Shown one piece after another: positions 13,868 through 15,178 of a stretch of DNA of 15,178 bases. Position numbers and translations under genes: made by a program. Under the pieces are notes generated by a model, which made no database searches, was not told the DNA's origin, and was given only the letters and a program-made list of their open reading frames with translations. The stretch is taken from positions 1 through 15,178 of the forward strand of contig CAZEBW010000083.1 of assembly GCA_964510205.1 (NCBI GenBank), read 5' to 3'. Position 1 is the first letter of the stretch; every line of letters begins with the position of its first letter. Source of the DNA: CAZEBW01 sp964510205. GTDB taxonomy: Bacteria > Chloroflexota > Anaerolineae > VGOG01.

Positions 13868-14671
13868 TTACATGTGTCTATGCTCTTTTCTAGCTACCAC
13901 GAATAACTTACCCCGCCTGAAACCCACTAGAAGTCGCATTATACCTGGAAGGACTCCCCAGTGCTTGGACCGAGCAGATGACCACGTCCTGCATTCATGA
14001 GTCTCCAAACGAGTATTATGAGCAGCAATCATGCGAAGGATGTCATCCCGGGTGTAAAAGGAGGTCACAGGCGCGCCCAGGCCATGTACTCTTCTATGTC
14101 GAGTAAGTAAGCACACTAGTCTCTTCAACCAGAATACCAGAGATCCTGCAAGAGCGGGCTCATAGAAGTTTTCCGCCACGAACAAATAGCCTCCAGGCCT
14201 GAGAACACGCACCGCTTCATGCAATGCTTCTTGGCCCCGCACACGGCATTGATTTCTGGTGGTTCCGACAAGATGGTGCAGTACACTGTCGAGATGTGCG
14301 ACGTCAAAGGAATCTCGCCTGAATGGCAGGTGCCACGCAGAACCAACCACCAGACTCCCCACTTTCGGGGCAGCTAATAGCATAGCGAGCGAAATGTCAA
14401 GACCGACTAATTCACTAGCAGCACATGCCTCGCGCACCAGTTTCAGGAAATTCCCTGTACCAGATCCGATATCTAAAAGCCGCGTGGGATTTATGTCTTG
14501 GGCAAGTCCAATGAAACCACTTACCATATGCTTTCTCACAGAGGTGTATTCTTCCCTTAGAACTGAATCGAAATACTGTTGAGTGCGTCGATCTTCGATA
14601 TGTCTTCCCTTTCCATCCCCAGTCGGCTTCGATGACTTTTTTGAACAGTGCAAAGCACAAGCGCGATCCAT
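13868..14671 (-). CDS. class I SAM-dependent methyltransferase
   Basis: A 267-residue Rossmann-fold methyltransferase (Methyltransf_11 type). Motif I is RLLDIGSGTGNFL (64-76), the motif II acidic strand is ELVGLDIS (87-94), then SAWHLPFRRDSFDVAHLDSV (111-130) and HEAVRVLRPGGYLFVAENFY (151-170) follow in the usual order. The C-terminal part (175-260) has a hydrophobic stretch (ALAGSLVFWLKRLVCLLT), which suggests membrane contact or a lipid-linked acceptor. The N-terminal 30 residues are polar and poorly conserved-looking, so the start is uncertain; the ATG at 14671 has a weak GAGAG upstream, while an ATG at 14710 would add 13 residues without a ribosome site. It is separated from the sugar operon by about 590 bases, but the strand is the same. 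It could methylate a sugar or small lipid; the substrate is unknown. Confidence 0.82.
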   Translation of the reverse strand: MDRACALHCSKKSSKPTGDGKGRHIEDRRTQQYFDSVLREEYTSVRKHMVSGFIGLAQDINPTRLLDIGSGTGNFLKLVREACAASELVGLDISLAMLLAAPKVGSLVVGSAWHLPFRRDSFDVAHLDSVLHHLVGTTRNQCRVRGQEALHEAVRVLRPGGYLFVAENFYEPALAGSLVFWLKRLVCLLTRHRRVHGLGAPVTSFYTRDDILRMIAAHNTRLETHECRTWSSARSKHWGVLPGIMRLLVGFRRGKLFVVARKEHRHM

Positions 14672-15178
14672 AGTAGTCTCTCTTCCCTCGTCACCGCGGG
14701 TGTACAACATCTGCGCCGCACATCAGCCATCTGAGCAGGTTACGAAAGATTCTTGTGGTTTTCCTGACAGGCCATGTCCTGGGCAAGAAACCAAAACAAG
14801 GCTCGTGGACCAAACTTGCGCTGGATTACATCCGCTTCACTACTTATAGAGAGAGTAGATAGAGTTCGGACAATCACTTGCGGCTGAATCCCTGGGTTTT
14901 GGCCGAGAAGCCTCGTTTTGACGCCGAGATCAGCGTTTCCCAAGGCAGAAACGGGCACCTTTGAGACGACGATTTGTCCAAGTTCTAAGTACTTTCTCTA
15001 TTAGAGCGGTATTGTCTACTCCAGTACGCTGCCGAAAGAGTGGGCAGAGCTTTTTACTACCTATAGGCGATTGGCTCATGTCAAGATCTAGTGCGAGGCG
15101 ACCAATGCTGAGATGAACGACGGCGTAATTCGCTTGAGATTGATGCCAAACTCGCAGACAGCTATGTAACCGCTGAGG
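14672..15178. other. mostly gene-free stretch at the window edge
   Basis: I see no recognisable gene in these 507 bases. One minus-strand frame is open from the window edge (15178) to a TGA at 14930-14932, 82 codons, with an internal ATG at about 15079 (MSQSPIGSKKLCPLF...). It has no familiar motif and could be the 3' end of a gene starting outside the window or chance. A second minus-strand frame at 14740-14958 overlaps it and is equally unsupported. A possible -10 box TATAAG on the minus strand near 14843-14848 could serve the methyltransferase, without a good -35. Confidence 0.35.

Noticed and set aside
14740..14958. 72-codon minus-strand frame upstream of the methyltransferase
   Set aside because: No motif or ribosome site, and a competing frame is equally open; not supported as a gene.

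Overview
The window looks like part of a bacterial surface-polysaccharide (exopolysaccharide, capsule or O-antigen type) cluster. Every gene I support lies on the minus strand, so transcription runs from high to low coordinates. Shine-Dalgarno sites and two near-consensus sigma70-type promoters show it is bacterial. The UPF0175/DUF3368 toxin-antitoxin pair, the abundant palindromic intergenic repeats and two alkaline-phosphatase-superfamily enzymes ending in a 'VE.RL..LGY' tail remind me of Chloroflexota (Anaerolineae-like) genomes. That placement is an inference from gene style; no marker gene is present.

Layout in transcription order. (1) 15178-14672: no clear gene, only a weak open frame running off the edge. 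(2) 14671-13868: SAM-dependent methyltransferase. (3) 13867-13277: about 590 bases with no recognisable gene. (4) 13276-5829: a tightly packed run of a type I phosphodiesterase-like enzyme, a GT2 glycosyltransferase, a Wzy_C/O-antigen-ligase-type membrane protein, a sulfatase-like enzyme, a PAPS-type sulfotransferase and a GT4 glycosyltransferase. It continues by a 4-base overlap into (5) 5832-3778, a second and larger Wzy_C protein with a carbohydrate-binding-like domain inserted in its periplasmic loop. (6) 3335-2569: UPF0175 antitoxin and DUF3368 PIN-like toxin under their own promoter. (7) 2547-2331: a decayed copy of the 3' end of the Wzy_C gene in (5). (8) 2233-824: polyprenyl-phosphate sugar phosphotransferase, the likely initiating enzyme. 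(9) 823-496: interspersed repeats and a promoter for (10) 495-283, a small antitoxin-like protein. (11) 282-1: two palindromic repeats.

How they could work together: the phosphotransferase loads the first sugar-phosphate onto undecaprenyl phosphate at the membrane, and the GT2 and GT4 enzymes extend the repeat unit. One Wzy_C protein may polymerise and the other ligate or transfer the chain outside the membrane. The sulfotransferase and the two alkaline-phosphatase-superfamily enzymes suggest a charged (sulfated, perhaps phosphorylated) polymer. No flippase (Wzx), Wzz or export gene is in the window, so the cluster probably continues outside it.

The most unusual points are the carbohydrate-binding-like domain inserted in permuted order inside the Wzy_C loop (4369-4833), the microhomology deletion recorded in the gene remnant at 2331-2547, and the sulfotransferase/phosphohydrolase modification set.
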